64,000 bases of DNA from Psychrobacter sp. NG254 (GCF_015277735.1 NZ_JADHDA010000007.1:62001-126000), one strand, 5' to 3'; shown: positions 46,830-58,130, counted from the first letter of the stretch. Notes: a model not told the origin generated them from the sequence alone. Translations and numbers: made by a program.

Positions 46830-47147
46830 ATGTCAAAATTACGTAAAGGCGATACAGTTATCGTGATTGCTGGGAAAGACAAAGGCAAGCAAGGTACTGT
46901 ACAAGCTGTAAAAAATGATCGTATCAAAGTTGAAGGCGTTAACATTGTCACTAAACATCAGAAGCCAAATCAGGCAACTGGCGTTGAAGGCGGCATTCTT
47001 AAGCAAGAAGCTTTCCTACATATTTCAAATGTCGCAATATTAAATGCGCAAACCCAAAAAGCTGATCGTATTACTTATCAGTTCGGCGAAGACGGCAACA
47101 AACAACGCGTCTATCGTTCGAACGGTGAAGTAGTGGCGACTGCGTAA
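46830..47147 (+). CDS. rplX: 50S ribosomal protein L24
   Basis: The 105-residue assembly initiator has the KOW motif KLRKGDTVIVIAGKDKGKQG at its start. It follows rplN by eight bases. Confidence 0.99.
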   Translation: MSKLRKGDTVIVIAGKDKGKQGTVQAVKNDRIKVEGVNIVTKHQKPNQATGVEGGILKQEAFLHISNVAILNAQTQKADRITYQFGEDGNKQRVYRSNGEVVATA

Positions 47148-47168
47148 GACACTAAGGGTGTAATGGTA

Positions 47169-47705
47169 ATGGCAAGATTAAAATCTTTATATAACGAAGA
47201 ACTAAAGCAGCAAATCAAAGAAGAGCTTGGTTTGGCAAATGTGATGCAAGTGCCTAAAATCACTAAAATCACACTTAACATGGGTGTTGGCGGCGCGTCT
47301 CAAGACAAGAAATTGCTTGAAGGTGCTGTAGCCGATATGACAGCGATTGCTGGTCAAAAACCTGTCGTCACCAAAGCGCGTAAATCAGTTGCTGGCTTTA
47401 AGATTCGTGAAGAATGGCCAATTGGCTGTAAAGTAACGCTACGCGGTGAGCAAATGTACGAATTTTTAGATCGTCTCGTTGCCATTGCAATTCCTCGTAT
47501 TCGTGATTTCCGCGGTTTTTCACCTAAAGCCTTTGACGGACGTGGTAACTACTCATTGGGTATCAAAGAACAGATCGTGTTCCCAGAAGTAGATTTCGAC
47601 AAGATTGATCGTATCCGCGGTATGGATGTGACAATCACCACGTCAGCTCAATCTGATGAAGAAGGTCGTGCGTTGCTTAAAGCATTCGGCTTCCCATTTA
47701 AATAA
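47169..47705 (+). CDS. rplE: 50S ribosomal protein L5
   Basis: The 178-residue protein binds 5S rRNA and contains [16 protein letters not shown] and [17 protein letters not shown]. Two ATGs are possible (47163 and 47169); the second gives the family's usual MARLK start, the first is closer to AAGGG. Confidence 0.98.
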   Translation: MARLKSLYNEELKQQIKEELGLANVMQVPKITKITLNMGVGGASQDKKLLEGAVADMTAIAGQKPVVTKARKSVAGFKIREEWPIGCKVTLRGEQMYEFLDRLVAIAIPRIRDFRGFSPKAFDGRGNYSLGIKEQIVFPEVDFDKIDRIRGMDVTITTSAQSDEEGRALLKAFGFPFK

Positions 47706-47717
47706 GGTAAAGACGTT

Positions 47718-48023
47718 ATGGCAAAGAAGAGCATGATTAACCGCGAATTAAAGCGCGAAAAAATGGTTGCTAAGTACGCTGATAAGCGTATCAAGCTAAA
47801 AGAAACTATCAGTGATATGACTGCAAGTGACGAAACTCGTATGGAAGCAATGTTAGAGCTACAAGCTCTTCCACGCAATTCATCACCAGTACGTCTGCGC
47901 AATCGTTGTGCTATCACCGGTCGTCCTCACGGTTACTTCCGCAAGTTTGGCTTATCACGCAATATGCTGCGTGAGCGTGTCATGCAAGGCGATGTGCCTG
48001 GTGTTCGTAAAGCAAGCTGGTAA
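47718..48023 (+). CDS. rpsN: 30S ribosomal protein S14
   Basis: The 101-residue protein is the long, zinc-free form (no CxxC pair). It ends with the conserved [29 protein letters not shown] segment. Confidence 0.99.
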   Translation: MAKKSMINRELKREKMVAKYADKRIKLKETISDMTASDETRMEAMLELQALPRNSSPVRLRNRCAITGRPHGYFRKFGLSRNMLRERVMQGDVPGVRKASW

Positions 48024-48034
48024 GGGGTAACTAT

Positions 48035-48433
48035 ATGAGTATGCAAGATACCGTTGGGGATATGCTAACCCGTATTCGTAACGCACAAATGGCTAACAAA
48101 GTATCGGTAGCAATGCCGAGTTCTAAATTACGCAAATCAATCGCTGATTTGCTAGTTAGCGAAGGTTATGTGGCCACTGCTGTTGTTGCTGAAGAAGAAA
48201 ACAACAAAGCAACCCTAACTATTGAATTGAAATACTTCGAAGGCCGTGCTGTCATCGAAACGATTCAACGTTTTAGCCGTCCTGGTTTACGTCAGTTCCG
48301 CGGTAAAGACGCTATCCCTACTGTTAAGCAAGGTATGGGTGTTGCTATCGTATCAACTAGCCAAGGCATCATGAGTGATCGTGCTGCACGCGCTGCTGGT
48401 ATCGGTGGTGAAATCGTCGCATTTGTAGCGTAA
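48035..48433 (+). CDS. rpsH: 30S ribosomal protein S8
   Basis: The 132-residue protein ([18 protein letters not shown]) binds helix 21 of 16S rRNA and in E. coli represses the spc operon. A 175-base gap with a terminator-like hairpin follows. Confidence 0.99.
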   Translation: MSMQDTVGDMLTRIRNAQMANKVSVAMPSSKLRKSIADLLVSEGYVATAVVAEEENNKATLTIELKYFEGRAVIETIQRFSRPGLRQFRGKDAIPTVKQGMGVAIVSTSQGIMSDRAARAAGIGGEIVAFVA

Positions 48434-48536
48434 GCTACACGACGATAAAGTCTACTTGACGTTGTTAGGCTTCTATTGATGTGTTAATGATAAGTTATTT
48501 AACATTGGTAGGTGTCTAACGCGGTCAACTATGCTA

Positions 48537-48569
48537 AACTAACACGCTTTTTAGCCTGTTAGTTTTTTC
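48537..48569 (+). terminator. Terminator-like hairpin between rpsH and rplF
   Basis: AAACTAACA (48537-48545) pairs with TGTTAGTTT (48558-48566) and the T run continues to 48569. TATGCT (48531-48536) just before it could be a -10 box with TTGGTA 19 bases upstream. It implies attenuation and possibly re-initiation inside the spc operon. Confidence 0.65.
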
Positions 48570-48608
48570 GCTAATATAAAGAAGTTAAATTTTTTAAGGA
48601 ATATTCCT

Positions 48609-49142
48609 ATGTCTCGTGTGGCTAAAGCCCCAGTGACGCTGCCAAATGGCGTAAGCGTTACTTTGAACGATCGGCAGGTCGAAGTTAAAGGCAAGAATGG
48701 CACTTTGTCTTTACGCCTGCATGCATTGGTCGAGCTGAAACAGGAAGATGATGCTATCATTTTCTCACCTACAGTCGATTCAAAAGAAGCTATGATGCAC
48801 ACTGGCACCATGCGCGCTCTTGTTAACAACTATGTTAAAGGCGTGAACGAAGGCTTTGAAAGACGTCTTCAGTTAATTGGTGTTGGTTATCGCGCACAAA
48901 TTACTGGTAACAAAGTAACTTTGAACGTCGGTTACTCTCATCCAGTAGAATATACGTTGCCTGAAGGTGTGTCAGCTGAAACCCCAACGCAAACTGAAAT
49001 TGTTTTGAAATCAAACAATAAACAGCAGCTTGGTCAAGCAGCGGCTAATATCCGTGGTTTCCGCCCACCTGAGCCTTATAAAGGTAAAGGTATTCGTTAT
49101 AGTGACGAGCATGTGATTCGCAAAGAAGCCAAGAAAAAATAA
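48609..49142 (+). CDS. rplF: 50S ribosomal protein L6
   Basis: The 177-residue two-domain protein near the GTPase centre starts [15 protein letters not shown] and ends with [25 protein letters not shown] lies before the ATG. Confidence 0.99.
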   Translation: MSRVAKAPVTLPNGVSVTLNDRQVEVKGKNGTLSLRLHALVELKQEDDAIIFSPTVDSKEAMMHTGTMRALVNNYVKGVNEGFERRLQLIGVGYRAQITGNKVTLNVGYSHPVEYTLPEGVSAETPTQTEIVLKSNNKQQLGQAAANIRGFRPPEPYKGKGIRYSDEHVIRKEAKKK

Positions 49143-49153
49143 GGTGAGTTGAA

Positions 49154-49504
49154 ATGTTTGATAAAAAAGCAGCTCGTCTGCGTCGAGCTAAGAAAACCCG
49201 CGCGCATATCCGTTTCTTAGGCGTACATCGTCTAACGGTTACCCGCACGTCGAAACATATTTATGCCCAGATTATCTCTCCGAACGGTGGTGAAGTGATT
49301 GCTCAGGCATCTACCTTAGACGGCAGCTTGCGTTCAGGCGCGACTAGCAATGCTGATTCAGCAACGTCTGTGGGCCAAATGATCGCAGAACGCGCAAAAG
49401 CAGCTGGTATTACTAAAGTTGCCTTTGACCGTAGTGGTTTTAAATATCATGGTCGAGTTAAAGCTTTGGCAGAAGCTGCTCGCGAACACGGATTGGAGTT
49501 TTAA
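49154..49504 (+). CDS. rplR: 50S ribosomal protein L18
   Basis: The 116-residue 5S rRNA binding protein has a basic N-terminus ([12 protein letters not shown]) and the conserved [24 protein letters not shown]. Confidence 0.99.
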   Translation: MFDKKAARLRRAKKTRAHIRFLGVHRLTVTRTSKHIYAQIISPNGGEVIAQASTLDGSLRSGATSNADSATSVGQMIAERAKAAGITKVAFDRSGFKYHGRVKALAEAAREHGLEF

Positions 49505-49506
49505 TC

Positions 49507-50022
49507 ATGGCTAGAAATGATAAAAATGATAAAAATGAACAGACTGACGGTCTAGTAGAACGCTTAGTTACCGTTGATCGCGTTGCAAAAGTTGTTAAAG
49601 GTGGTCGTATTTTCTCTTTCACTGCACTAACTGTAGTGGGTGATGGCAACGGTCGTGTGGGTTTTGGTCGCGGTAAAGCACGTGAAGTGCCAGCTGCTAT
49701 CCAAAAAGCACTAGAAGCTGCTAAACGTAATATGATTACTGTTGAGCTAAATGATGCAACTTTGTATCATCCAATCAAAGCACGTCATGGTGCTAGTAAA
49801 GTCTACATGCAACCTGCATCTGAAGGTACTGGCGTAATCGCCGGTGGCGCAATGCGTGCTGTATTAGAAGTTGCTGGTGTTAAGAATGTTTTGACTAAAT
49901 GTTATGGTTCTACCAATACTGCTAACGTTGTTCGCGCAACGTTTAACGGTTTACGTGATATGTCAACTCCAGAGAAGATGGCAGCTAAACGTGGTAAATC
50001 TGTAGACGAAATCTTGGGTTAA
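49507..50022 (+). CDS. rpsE: 30S ribosomal protein S5
   Basis: The 171-residue protein has an S5 dsRBD-like N-terminal domain ([21 protein letters not shown]) and contributes to decoding accuracy. A short Asp/Asn/Lys repeat precedes the domain. Confidence 0.99.
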   Translation: MARNDKNDKNEQTDGLVERLVTVDRVAKVVKGGRIFSFTALTVVGDGNGRVGFGRGKAREVPAAIQKALEAAKRNMITVELNDATLYHPIKARHGASKVYMQPASEGTGVIAGGAMRAVLEVAGVKNVLTKCYGSTNTANVVRATFNGLRDMSTPEKMAAKRGKSVDEILG

Positions 50023-50042
50023 CTTAGACTAGGTGAGTTACG

Positions 50043-50222
50043 ATGAAAAAAATGAAAGTCACTCAATTTAAATCGGGTGCCCATCGCCTAAAGAGCCACA
50101 AAGCGAGCTTGAAAGGATTGGGTTTACGCCGTATTAATCATACTGTTGAAGTAGAAGATACTCCTTCAACTCGTGGTATGGTAAATCGCGTTAACTACAT
50201 GGTAAAAGTGGAGGAAGCGTAA
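50043..50222 (+). CDS. rpmD: 50S ribosomal protein L30
   Basis: The 59-residue protein reads [21 protein letters not shown] followed by [25 protein letters not shown], the L30 pattern. GGTGA lies before the ATG. Its stop overlaps the rplO start by one base. Confidence 0.97.
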   Translation: MKKMKVTQFKSGAHRLKSHKASLKGLGLRRINHTVEVEDTPSTRGMVNRVNYMVKVEEA

Positions 50223-50662
50223 TGGGTCTTAGATTAAATGAATTATCACCAGGTGTTGGCGCAAAGAAAACTGCACAACGTCGTGGTCGTGGTATCGGTT
50301 CTGGTCTTGGTAAGACTGGTGGTCGTGGTGTAAAAGGTCAGAAATCTCGTTCAGGTTCGAGCGTACGCTCAGGATTTGAAGGTGGTCAGATGCCTTTATA
50401 TCGTCGTCTTCCAAAATTCGGTTTTACCAGTAAAATGGCTATGAAGACTGCTGAAGTACGTCTTTCTGAACTGAATAAAATTGAAGGTGATGTGGTTAGC
50501 GTTGAAACACTTAAAGCTGCTAACCTTATCCGTCATGATATGAAGCGTGCCCGTGTTATGCTATCAGGCGAAGTTACTAAAGCTTATACTTTCAAAGGTA
50601 TCAAAGTAACTAAAGGCGCTAAGCTAGCAATCGAAGCTGCTGGTGGTAGCATCGAGGAGTAG
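50222..50662 (+). CDS. rplO: 50S ribosomal protein L15
   Basis: The 146-residue protein ([22 protein letters not shown]) has the Gly/Arg-rich N-terminal extension and the [12 protein letters not shown] motif. Confidence 0.99.
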   Translation: MGLRLNELSPGVGAKKTAQRRGRGIGSGLGKTGGRGVKGQKSRSGSSVRSGFEGGQMPLYRRLPKFGFTSKMAMKTAEVRLSELNKIEGDVVSVETLKAANLIRHDMKRARVMLSGEVTKAYTFKGIKVTKGAKLAIEAAGGSIEE

Positions 50663-50666
50663 TAAC

Positions 50667-52013
50667 GTGTCAAAGCAATCAATGTCATCGTCTGGTATTC
50701 CGCTTAACCCATTTGCCTTCATACGCAAGTATGATGAATTATGGACGCGTTTATTATTCTTAATCGGCGCATTGATTGTTTATCGTTTGGGATCACATAT
50801 TCCAGTGCCGGGTATCAATCCGGTTAACTTGGCTGATCTGTTTTCGCGCAACGAAAACACCATTTTGAGCATGTTTAACATGTTCTCAGGTGGTGCGCTA
50901 GAACGTATGTCTATTATGGCACTTGGCATCATGCCGTATATTTCAGCATCAATTATTGTACAGATGATGTCTGCAGTATTGCCATCGCTTGAAGCTCTCA
51001 AAAAAGAGGGCGAAGCGGGACGGCGTAAGCTAAACAAGTACACCCGTCAAGGGACGCTTGCATTAGCACTAGTACAGTCATTAGGAATGTGTGCTGGCCT
51101 AATTAGCCAAAATCTTACCTTATCCTCTGGTCTTACCTTTTATATTCCAGCAGTTACTTCTTTAGTAGCGGGCGCTATGTTCTTAATGTGGCTTGGTGAG
51201 CAGATTACAGAGCGCGGCGTAGGTAATGGTATTTCAATGCTCATTTTTGCGAGTATTGTGGCTGGTACGCCAGGTATGATTTCGCAGTCAATTGAACAGG
51301 TCAATCAAGGTCAAATGAATTTGATTGTACTGTTTATTTTTGTGTTACTAGGTATCGCGGTAACTGCTGGTATTGTTTATATTGAACGTGCCCAGCGCCG
51401 TGTTCCAGTGAACTATGCACAAAAGCAGCAACAAGGTCGCAAGATATACGCTCAGCAGCAATCACATTTGCCGCTTAAGCTAAACATGGCAGGGGTTATC
51501 CCCGCTATTTTTGCCAGTTCTTTATTGTTGTTTCCAGCGAGTTTGGGGCAATGGGTCGGTCAATCAACTGATCCTACTTTCACACAAAAAATATTACAGA
51601 ATATGGCATTGGTGTTGTCCCCAGGACAGCCGCTATATTTGGTATTATTTGGCGCAATGATTATTTTCTTCTGTTATTTTTACACGGCATTGGTATTTAG
51701 CCCGCGTGAAGTAGCAGAAAACCTTAAACGTAGTGGTGCGTATATCCCAGGTATTCGCCCCGGACAACAAACTCAGCGTTACCTCGATCATGTATTAAAC
51801 CGACTGACCTTTATTGGCGCGATGTATATGACGGTTATTTGTTTAATGCCGATGGTCGTCCAGTCATCGTTTGGTGTGCCGTTTCAACTCGGTGGTACGT
51901 CTTTACTGATTATGGTGGTTGTGGTAATGGATTTCATCTCGCAGATTCAAGCGCATTTGATGACCCATCAATATCATGATCAGACGTTAATTCAATCGCC
52001 CACTCAACCTTAA
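50667..52013 (+). CDS. secY: Protein translocase channel subunit SecY
   Basis: The 448-residue protein has ten membrane spans and forms the Sec channel. [13 protein letters not shown] is the first loop and [18 protein letters not shown] a conserved cytoplasmic stretch. It starts at GTG (50667) with GGAG seven bases upstream, four bases after the rplO stop; a frame opening earlier overlaps rplO. Confidence 0.98.
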   Translation: MSKQSMSSSGIPLNPFAFIRKYDELWTRLLFLIGALIVYRLGSHIPVPGINPVNLADLFSRNENTILSMFNMFSGGALERMSIMALGIMPYISASIIVQMMSAVLPSLEALKKEGEAGRRKLNKYTRQGTLALALVQSLGMCAGLISQNLTLSSGLTFYIPAVTSLVAGAMFLMWLGEQITERGVGNGISMLIFASIVAGTPGMISQSIEQVNQGQMNLIVLFIFVLLGIAVTAGIVYIERAQRRVPVNYAQKQQQGRKIYAQQQSHLPLKLNMAGVIPAIFASSLLLFPASLGQWVGQSTDPTFTQKILQNMALVLSPGQPLYLVLFGAMIIFFCYFYTALVFSPREVAENLKRSGAYIPGIRPGQQTQRYLDHVLNRLTFIGAMYMTVICLMPMVVQSSFGVPFQLGGTSLLIMVVVVMDFISQIQAHLMTHQYHDQTLIQSPTQP

Positions 52014-52044
52014 ATGAGCGGTACGATATTTCAAGGAGCATGCT

Positions 52045-52161
52045 ATGAAAGTTCAAGCATCAGTTAAAAAGATTTGTGGTAGCTGTAAAGTTGTGCGCCG
52101 TAAAGGCCGTGTACATATTATTTGTACAGCTGAACCTCGCCACAAGCAACGTCAAGGTTAA
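52045..52161 (+). CDS. rpmJ: 50S ribosomal protein L36
   Basis: The 38-residue protein [19 protein letters not shown] has the C-x2-C...C...H zinc ligands of the C+ form. AAGGAG precedes the ATG. It ends the spc operon. Confidence 0.97.
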   Translation: MKVQASVKKICGSCKVVRRKGRVHIICTAEPRHKQRQG

Positions 52162-52171
52162 TAATTAAGAT

Positions 52172-52244
52172 GAGAAAGTCCATGACTTTCTCTATTAATT
52201 AAATTAATGCTTGAAAAATAACGGCGGATGCGATATCATCCGCC
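52172..52244 (+). terminator. Two hairpins after rpmJ
   Basis: GAGAAAGTC/GACTTTCTC (52172-52192) and GGCGGATG/CATCCGCC (52223-52244) are strong stems between rpmJ and the alpha-operon promoter. Neither has a long T run, so termination strength is uncertain. Confidence 0.5.
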
Positions 52245-52246
52245 AC

Positions 52247-52276
52247 TTGCCGTGTTTATACGAAATCTTTTATAAT
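52247..52276 (+). promoter_or_regulatory. Alpha operon promoter
   Basis: TTGCCG (52247-52252) and TATAAT (52271-52276) are 18 bases apart and precede rpsM by about 140 bases. The leader is the place where S4 feedback acts in E. coli. Confidence 0.65.
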
Positions 52277-52413
52277 AAAGTCAACGAATAAGCTTGTAAC
52301 CAAGTTAAAGCAATGACCCTAGTTATAAAAGCTCTAGTATTTACAGCAACAAATCTGAAAAATAATGCCTTATCGATAGATAAAGCCCATTTTTCTTTAA
52401 TGGAGAGAAATCA

Positions 52414-52770
52414 ATGGCTCGTATTGCCGGCGTAAACATTCCGGATAATAAGCATGCTGTTATTTCACTAACTTACATCTTTGGTGTAGGTCGTACCACT
52501 GCTCAGAAAATCTTAGAAGCAGTTGGCATTGCCCCTACTACTAAAGTCAGTCAGTTAGATGATACACAGTTAGATGCTATCCGTGCACAAGTTGCAGAAT
52601 ACATGACTGAAGGTGATCTTCGTCGTGAAGTGTCAATGAATATCAAGCGTTTAGTTGATCTTGGTTGCTACCGTGGTATCCGCCATCGTCGTAACTTGCC
52701 AGTTAGAGGCCAGAACACTAAGAACAACGCTCGTACTCGTAAGGGTCCGACACGCCCTCTCAAAAGATAA
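52414..52770 (+). CDS. rpsM: 30S ribosomal protein S13
   Basis: The 118-residue head protein contains [20 protein letters not shown] and ends [14 protein letters not shown] lies before the ATG. First gene of rpsM-rpsK-rpsD-rpoA-rplQ. Confidence 0.99.
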   Translation: MARIAGVNIPDNKHAVISLTYIFGVGRTTAQKILEAVGIAPTTKVSQLDDTQLDAIRAQVAEYMTEGDLRREVSMNIKRLVDLGCYRGIRHRRNLPVRGQNTKNNARTRKGPTRPLKR

Positions 52771-52790
52771 TTAACTTAGGAAGCTAAAAG

Positions 52791-53180
52791 ATGGCAAAAG
52801 ACACTCGCAGTCGCAAAAAGGTGACTCGTCGTTCAGTATCGGAGGGCATTGCCCATATCCATGCGTCTTTTAATAACACCATTGTTACGATTACCGATCG
52901 TCAAGGTAATGCATTGGCTTGGGCCACTTCAGGTGGACAAGGCTTCCGTGGTTCACGTAAATCTACACCATTTGCAGCTCAGGTTGCAGCTGAAGTCGCT
53001 GGTAAAGCGGCCCAAGAATATGGTGTTAAGAATATCGATGTTTTGGTCAAAGGACCAGGACCGGGTCGTGAGTCTGCGGTAAGAGCACTAGGTGCATTGG
53101 GTTATAAAGTTAACAGCATCTCTGATGTAACCCCAATCCCACACAATGGTTGCCGTGCGCCGAAAAAGCGCCGCGTCTAA
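52791..53180 (+). CDS. rpsK: 30S ribosomal protein S11
   Basis: The 129-residue platform protein has [21 protein letters not shown] and the C-terminal [18 protein letters not shown]. Confidence 0.99.
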   Translation: MAKDTRSRKKVTRRSVSEGIAHIHASFNNTIVTITDRQGNALAWATSGGQGFRGSRKSTPFAAQVAAEVAGKAAQEYGVKNIDVLVKGPGPGRESAVRALGALGYKVNSISDVTPIPHNGCRAPKKRRV

Positions 53181-53228
53181 TATTAAAGACGAAGCTTTTT
53201 ATATCAAAAGCTTATAGGAGACATAACA

Positions 53229-53870
53229 ATGGCCCGCTATATTGGACCAAAATTAAAATTATCACGTCGTGAAGGCACGGACTTAGGTCTTAAGTCTGGC
53301 GTTAAACCATACGACGTTAAAACTAAGAAAGCTGGTCGTCCACCTGGTCAACATGGCGTAAGCCGTAATAAGACCTCAGAATATGCTCTACAGCTGCGTG
53401 AAAAGCAGAAAGTTAAGCGTATCTATGGTGTACTAGAGCGTCAGTTTGCTAACTACTATAAAGAAGCTGCTCGTAAGCGTGGTGCTACTGGTGAGAACCT
53501 ACTAGCTATGCTTGAGAGTCGTCTAGACAACGTTGTTTATCGCATGGGCTTTGGCTCAACTCGCGCAGAAGCACGTCAGCTAGTCAGTCATCGCACTGTT
53601 ATGGTAAAAAAAGCTGGCCGTGATGAGTTTGTTCGTGTGAACATTCCATCAATTCAGCTTCAAGATGGTGATGTCATCGCTATCCAAGAGAAGTCTCGCG
53701 AACAGCTACGTATTAAAAACGCTATTGAACTAGCGACACAACGTGGTATTCCAGAATGGCTTGATGTTGATCACAGCAAACTACAAGGTACTTTTAAACA
53801 AGCACCTGATCGTATTGATCTACCTGCTGAAATCAACGAAAGCTTGATCGTTGAGCTATACTCTAAGTAA
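53229..53870 (+). CDS. rpsD: 30S ribosomal protein S4
   Basis: The 213-residue assembly initiator has the S4 RNA-binding domain ([21 protein letters not shown]) in its middle. No N-terminal zinc cysteines are present. It is the expected feedback regulator of this operon. Confidence 0.99.
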   Translation: MARYIGPKLKLSRREGTDLGLKSGVKPYDVKTKKAGRPPGQHGVSRNKTSEYALQLREKQKVKRIYGVLERQFANYYKEAARKRGATGENLLAMLESRLDNVVYRMGFGSTRAEARQLVSHRTVMVKKAGRDEFVRVNIPSIQLQDGDVIAIQEKSREQLRIKNAIELATQRGIPEWLDVDHSKLQGTFKQAPDRIDLPAEINESLIVELYSK

Positions 53871-53879
53871 TGACGTAAC

Positions 53880-53909
53880 TGCTCAATGTCATGTAAGTGG
53901 CATTGGGCA
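53880..53909 (+). other. Hairpin between rpsD and rpoA
   Basis: TGCTCAATGTCA (53880-53891) pairs with TGGCATTGGGCA (53898-53909) with two G-T pairs. It may tune rpoA relative to the ribosomal genes. Confidence 0.5.
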
Positions 53910-53951
53910 ATCAACGTTAATTAAACCAGTTTAATAAATCGAGGTGACATC

Positions 53952-54959
53952 ATGATGCTAAATGCAACTGAGTTTCTAACGCCGAATGCCATTAACGTGG
54001 ATACGGTTAATGAAACGATTGCGAAAGTCACGCTCGAACCGTTAGAACGCGGCTTTGGGCATACTTTAGGTAATGCCCTGCGTCGTATCTTGTTATCTTC
54101 ATTACCTGGTGCTGCAGTCATTGAAGCTGAGATTGATGGTGTTGACCATGAATACTCTACGCTTGAAGGACTACAAGAAGACGTGCTTGACTTGCTTTTG
54201 AACCTAAAAGGCTTGGCAATTACCCTTCATGACCAAAATGAAGTATTTTTGACCTTGGACAAACAAGGTCCAGGCACTATTACTGCTGCAGATATCTCGT
54301 TACCACACAATGTCGACATCATCAATCCAGAATTGGTATTGGGTACATTGAGTGACCGTGGTCATCTTAAGATGCGTTTGCGCGTAGTAATGGGTCGTGG
54401 ATATGAGCCAGCAAATCAGCGCCGTGAAGATGGTGATACTAAAGCGATTGGACGCTTAAAACTTGACGCAAGTTTTAGTCCAGTACTTCGTGTTGCTTAT
54501 CAGGTTGAGAACGCTCGTGTAGAGCAGCGTACTGATCTTGATCGTCTTATCATTGAGCTTGAAACTAATGGCACTATAGATCCAGAAGAAGCAATTCGTA
54601 AAGCAGCCACTATTTTACAACAACAGATTTCTATCTTTGTTGACCTAGAAGCTGAAGAAGCGCCTGAGCCTGTGAAAGAAAAAGAAGAGGTTGATCCGGT
54701 GCTATTACGCCCTGTGGACGATCTTGAACTAACGGTTCGCTCAGCCAACTGCTTGAAAGCTGAAAACATTTACTATATCGGTGATTTGGTACAGCGTTCA
54801 GAGACTGAACTTCTAAAAACCCCAAATCTTGGTAAGAAATCATTGACGGAAATCAAGGACGTGTTAGCGTCTAAAGATTTAGAGCTCGGTATGCGCCTAG
54901 ATAACTGGCCACCAGCTGACCTTCGTGTTGATGATCGCTTTTCTTATCGTAGCCGTTAA
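53952..54959 (+). CDS. rpoA: RNA polymerase alpha subunit
   Basis: The 335-residue protein dimerises through its N-terminal domain ([29 protein letters not shown]) and binds UP elements and activators through its C-terminal domain ([35 protein letters not shown]). GAGG precedes two adjacent ATGs. Confidence 0.99.
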   Translation: MMLNATEFLTPNAINVDTVNETIAKVTLEPLERGFGHTLGNALRRILLSSLPGAAVIEAEIDGVDHEYSTLEGLQEDVLDLLLNLKGLAITLHDQNEVFLTLDKQGPGTITAADISLPHNVDIINPELVLGTLSDRGHLKMRLRVVMGRGYEPANQRREDGDTKAIGRLKLDASFSPVLRVAYQVENARVEQRTDLDRLIIELETNGTIDPEEAIRKAATILQQQISIFVDLEAEEAPEPVKEKEEVDPVLLRPVDDLELTVRSANCLKAENIYYIGDLVQRSETELLKTPNLGKKSLTEIKDVLASKDLELGMRLDNWPPADLRVDDRFSYRSR

Positions 54960-54978
54960 ACTTTAAGGATTTTTGACT

Positions 54979-55338
54979 ATGCGCCATCGTAAGAGTGGAG
55001 TCAAGCTGGGTCGTACCGGCAGTCATCGTAAGGCAATGTTTCAGAACATGACTAACTCATTATTTGAGCATGAACTGATCAAAACAACTTTACCAAAAGC
55101 TAAAGAACTACGTCGCGTTGCCGAGCCATTGATCACTATGGCTAAAGAAGACAGCGTTGCTAATCGTCGTTTAGCATTCAGCCGTATGCGTAGCAAAGCT
55201 ATGGTAGGCAAATTATTTGGCACGTTAGGTCCTCGTTACCAGACGCGTCCAGGTGGTTATTTGCGTATCGTAAAATGCGGTTACCGTGATGGTGACAATG
55301 CGCCAATGGCTTATGTAGAATTGGTTGATCGCGACTAA
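54979..55338 (+). CDS. rplQ: 50S ribosomal protein L17
   Basis: The 119-residue protein starts [20 protein letters not shown]; the ATG at 54979 with AAGGA upstream is used rather than an in-frame TTG two codons earlier. It ends the operon before a strong terminator. Confidence 0.98.
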   Translation: MRHRKSGVKLGRTGSHRKAMFQNMTNSLFEHELIKTTLPKAKELRRVAEPLITMAKEDSVANRRLAFSRMRSKAMVGKLFGTLGPRYQTRPGGYLRIVKCGYRDGDNAPMAYVELVDRD

Positions 55339-55362
55339 TTTTGCACTAAAGACATATTTTAT

Positions 55363-55396
55363 AAAAAAAGCTCCAATTGAATTGGAGCTTTTTTTT
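55363..55396. terminator. Terminator after rplQ
   Basis: AAAAAAAGCTCCAAT pairs with ATTGGAGCTTTTTTT around a three-base loop. It may serve both rplQ and the convergent yciO. Confidence 0.92.
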
Positions 55397-55431
55397 ATGT
55401 CTCAAATTTGGTTAATCGTATTACTCGTTTA

Positions 55432-56052
55432 TTAGAGAAGTAGGTCATCGACGTTAGCAGCACCTTGTCTAATAACTTCAGGTTTGCCACTGGTCATATC
55501 TACGATAGTAGTCAGTTTGGTGGTTTTTATGCCCGCATTAATAAGGCCATCTATTTGATTACCTAGTAACTCTTCGATCTCAAAGGGATCGTCGAGAATA
55601 TCGTCACGGTTAGGCAGTATCAACGAGCTGGTCAAAATAGGTTCATCCATTGCTTCTAATAATGCTTGGGCAATCGGATTGCTAGGAACACGAATACCAA
55701 TGGTTTTTTTCTTAGCATGTGCCAATTTCTTCGGCACGTCCTTTGTCGCTGTCAAAATAAAGGTAATTGGCGCGGGTGTATGAGCTTTAAGCTGCTTAAA
55801 TTGGACATTATCCACTGCGGCATAATTGGCAATCTCGCTTAAGTCGCGACACAGTAAAGTAAATTGGTGCTTGTCATCGAGTTCACGAATCTGTTTGAGC
55901 TTTGCTAAGGCATCTTTTGCACCAAGGCGACAGCCAAAGGCATAGCTGGTGTCGGTAGGGTAGATGATCAACTGGTCTTTACGTAATAAATCAGCAGCCT
56001 GCTCAATGAGACGTGGCTGTGGGTTTTCTGGATGAACATAGAATACTTGCAT
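55432..56052 (-). CDS. yciO: YciO family protein (Sua5/TsaC-like fold)
   Basis: The 206-residue protein is close to E. coli YciO over its whole length (FYVHPENPQPRLI, IYPTDTSYAFGC, KKTIGIRVPSNPIAQALLEA). The fold is that of the L-threonylcarbamoyladenylate synthases that help make t6A in tRNA; YciO itself has only weak or uncertain activity of this kind. Confidence 0.88.
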   Translation of the reverse strand: MQVFYVHPENPQPRLIEQAADLLRKDQLIIYPTDTSYAFGCRLGAKDALAKLKQIRELDDKHQFTLLCRDLSEIANYAAVDNVQFKQLKAHTPAPITFILTATKDVPKKLAHAKKKTIGIRVPSNPIAQALLEAMDEPILTSSLILPNRDDILDDPFEIEELLGNQIDGLINAGIKTTKLTTIVDMTSGKPEVIRQGAANVDDLLL

Positions 56053-56309
56053 AACAGTTCCTTATTTTATAATTATTGATTTTTAAATTAAAACAAATGC
56101 TTCATGGTTTAAATAAAAGCGTTTATTAGATAGCTATATCAGCCAATACATATAATATTAACCAATATAATCTATCTAATGACACGGTCCCAGTCATCAG
56201 TATAGCTCAAAGCATCACTATGTTTAGTGGCAAGGGGTTACCAAGCGTAGAAAATCGTTAACGAACAAAGCGCTACCATCATGAATAGAGCTATTATGGC
56301 TATAAGTCA

Positions 56310-57035
56310 CTAATCAGCCGCACAGATATTGAGTAAAGCATGTAATAAAGTCTTGGCATCGCGTGGTAGAGTATGCGGATCAGCTATATAGCGTTCTACT
56401 TGCTGATAGACATCATCAGCAAAAGTACTGCTACTGGTATCAAAATCTGCAAACAAGTTGTCTTGTGAGACTTGAAACTGCCGCCCGCAAGCCAAAGTAA
56501 ACAAACACTCTAATGCCTGAGGTTTAATCTCTACGCGTTCAAATGCTTGCTGCTGTGCTGCTGTACGACCATCAGGCGCATACCAATAGCCAAAGTCGGG
56601 TAAGCATCTACGAGCGTCACCAGCTACGCACCAGTGACTTAGCTCATGCAACGCACTGGCAAAAAATCCATGGGCAAATTCAATTCTCGCAGGGTGAGTA
56701 TCTTGTGCAGGAAAATACTCTGGTTCACCATTACTGCGAACCAATACGACATGTTGATCGATAAATAAATCATTGAATAAGTTTATCAGCCAATCAGTCG
56801 CTACTTGTTCGCTGTCCGTGACCGAATTTGCCTCTATTTGCAGAGTCTTATCTGCATGCTCAACATGAATTTGTCGCCATTTATTTGAGTAGTGATCTCT
56901 TTTAGAACTTAAAAAGGTATCAATCGAAGAGGCTTCTACGTTACTGCTCAGTTGTTCGATTCTTTGTAGCAATACTTGAGCTTTAGTAGGGGGAAGTAAC
57001 TTATAAAAATCGACTGGGTTATTAGACAGATTCAT
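56310..57035 (-). CDS. epmC: Elongation factor P hydroxylase
   Basis: The 241-residue protein resembles EpmC (YfcM), which hydroxylates the beta-lysylated lysine of EF-P. FASALHELSHWCVAGDARRCLPDFGYWYAPDGR carries the metal-binding HExxH-like motif. An N-terminal part of about 60 residues is poorly conserved. Upstream epmA/epmB partners are not in the window. Confidence 0.87.
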   Translation of the reverse strand: MNLSNNPVDFYKLLPPTKAQVLLQRIEQLSSNVEASSIDTFLSSKRDHYSNKWRQIHVEHADKTLQIEANSVTDSEQVATDWLINLFNDLFIDQHVVLVRSNGEPEYFPAQDTHPARIEFAHGFFASALHELSHWCVAGDARRCLPDFGYWYAPDGRTAAQQQAFERVEIKPQALECLFTLACGRQFQVSQDNLFADFDTSSSTFADDVYQQVERYIADPHTLPRDAKTLLHALLNICAAD

Positions 57036-57218
57036 AGATAAAAAACAGACTCAATAAAGACTAAAGACAGAAAATCTCTAGAAAAAATGGGAAGATGAAA
57101 GGAGCATGAGTAAATGCACCATCAAAAAATATTAACATACTAGCGCTAGCGTAGCAGGGCGCTTTCCGTTAGTATGGCAGGCAATATTATACACCGTTTT
57201 TGATCAATGAGGCCGCGT

Positions 57219-57812
57219 ATGTCAAGCACCCAAGATAACAAGCCGTCAGCGCTTCATGCTAGTAAAATACAGGTGCCTGCGTCAAACAGCATGCCTGATA
57301 ACATCTCTTTAAATAAGTGGGAAGATACGGGCTTTGAATGGGCAGGTGAAGCAGCCCCCAGCTCTTTTGAGCGTCTCGCGACTGTTTTAGCTGGTGAACA
57401 TGAACAATCGAATATCGTATTAAATACCAACTTGTATCGCCGTAACAATGTACTGCATCTGGCTTTTACATTGACTGGTGAAGTCTGGTTGACGTGTCAA
57501 CGCTGCCTACAACCGATTGCTGTTGATTTGAGTGATGAGTATGATATCGCGCTGCTTGATGATGAAAGCCAAATGCGCTTAGTTAATGAAGAGCAAGATT
57601 ATTTATTGTTAGATGAGATTGTCACTGAGCAATCACCAGAGCGACTATTACCATTTAAAAAACTGGTAGAAGACGAGATATTGCTCAAAACACCAATGGC
57701 ACCTAAGCATGCTGATTGTGAGATGTCAGTTGAGCAGTTTGGTGAGATACCAGAGGAAGAAGAAACTGAAAATCCTTTTGCGGCTCTAGCCTCTCTCAAA
57801 GGCAAATTATAA
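57219..57812 (+). CDS. yceD: YceD (DUF177) 23S rRNA accumulation protein
   Basis: The 197-residue protein shows the DUF177 core: LTGEVWLTCQRCLQPIAVDL with a CxxC, then DYLLLDEIVTEQ and KLVEDEILLKTPMAPKH. The ATG at 57219 has GAGG six bases upstream, unlike the ATG at 57207. It precedes rpmF, the usual neighbour; the family is linked to 23S rRNA accumulation. Confidence 0.88.
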   Translation: MSSTQDNKPSALHASKIQVPASNSMPDNISLNKWEDTGFEWAGEAAPSSFERLATVLAGEHEQSNIVLNTNLYRRNNVLHLAFTLTGEVWLTCQRCLQPIAVDLSDEYDIALLDDESQMRLVNEEQDYLLLDEIVTEQSPERLLPFKKLVEDEILLKTPMAPKHADCEMSVEQFGEIPEEEETENPFAALASLKGKL

Positions 57813-58130
57813 GCGTCAAAATGATTTATGGCATGCATTTATTGAGCCTTTTATCTGCTTTGTACCGAAGAGTGCTAGGCAGGGCTTTATTAATCCAATA
57901 AACATGCGTATAATGTCCGGTTTATTGCATTCTAGCAACTTGTTGCTTGCTGATAGAAACTGACTAAGCAGATTTTTTATAAATCTTAGACATAGTCAGT
58001 GGTTTATGTGAGTGGCAATCTATTTAACTAATGATGCTTAAGACTTAGGTTGTTGTGATTATATAGCCTCTGTCAGTATCGACTAAAGCTGAATTTTAAG
58101 CTTATCCCTTTTAAGTATAGGAGCTATATC

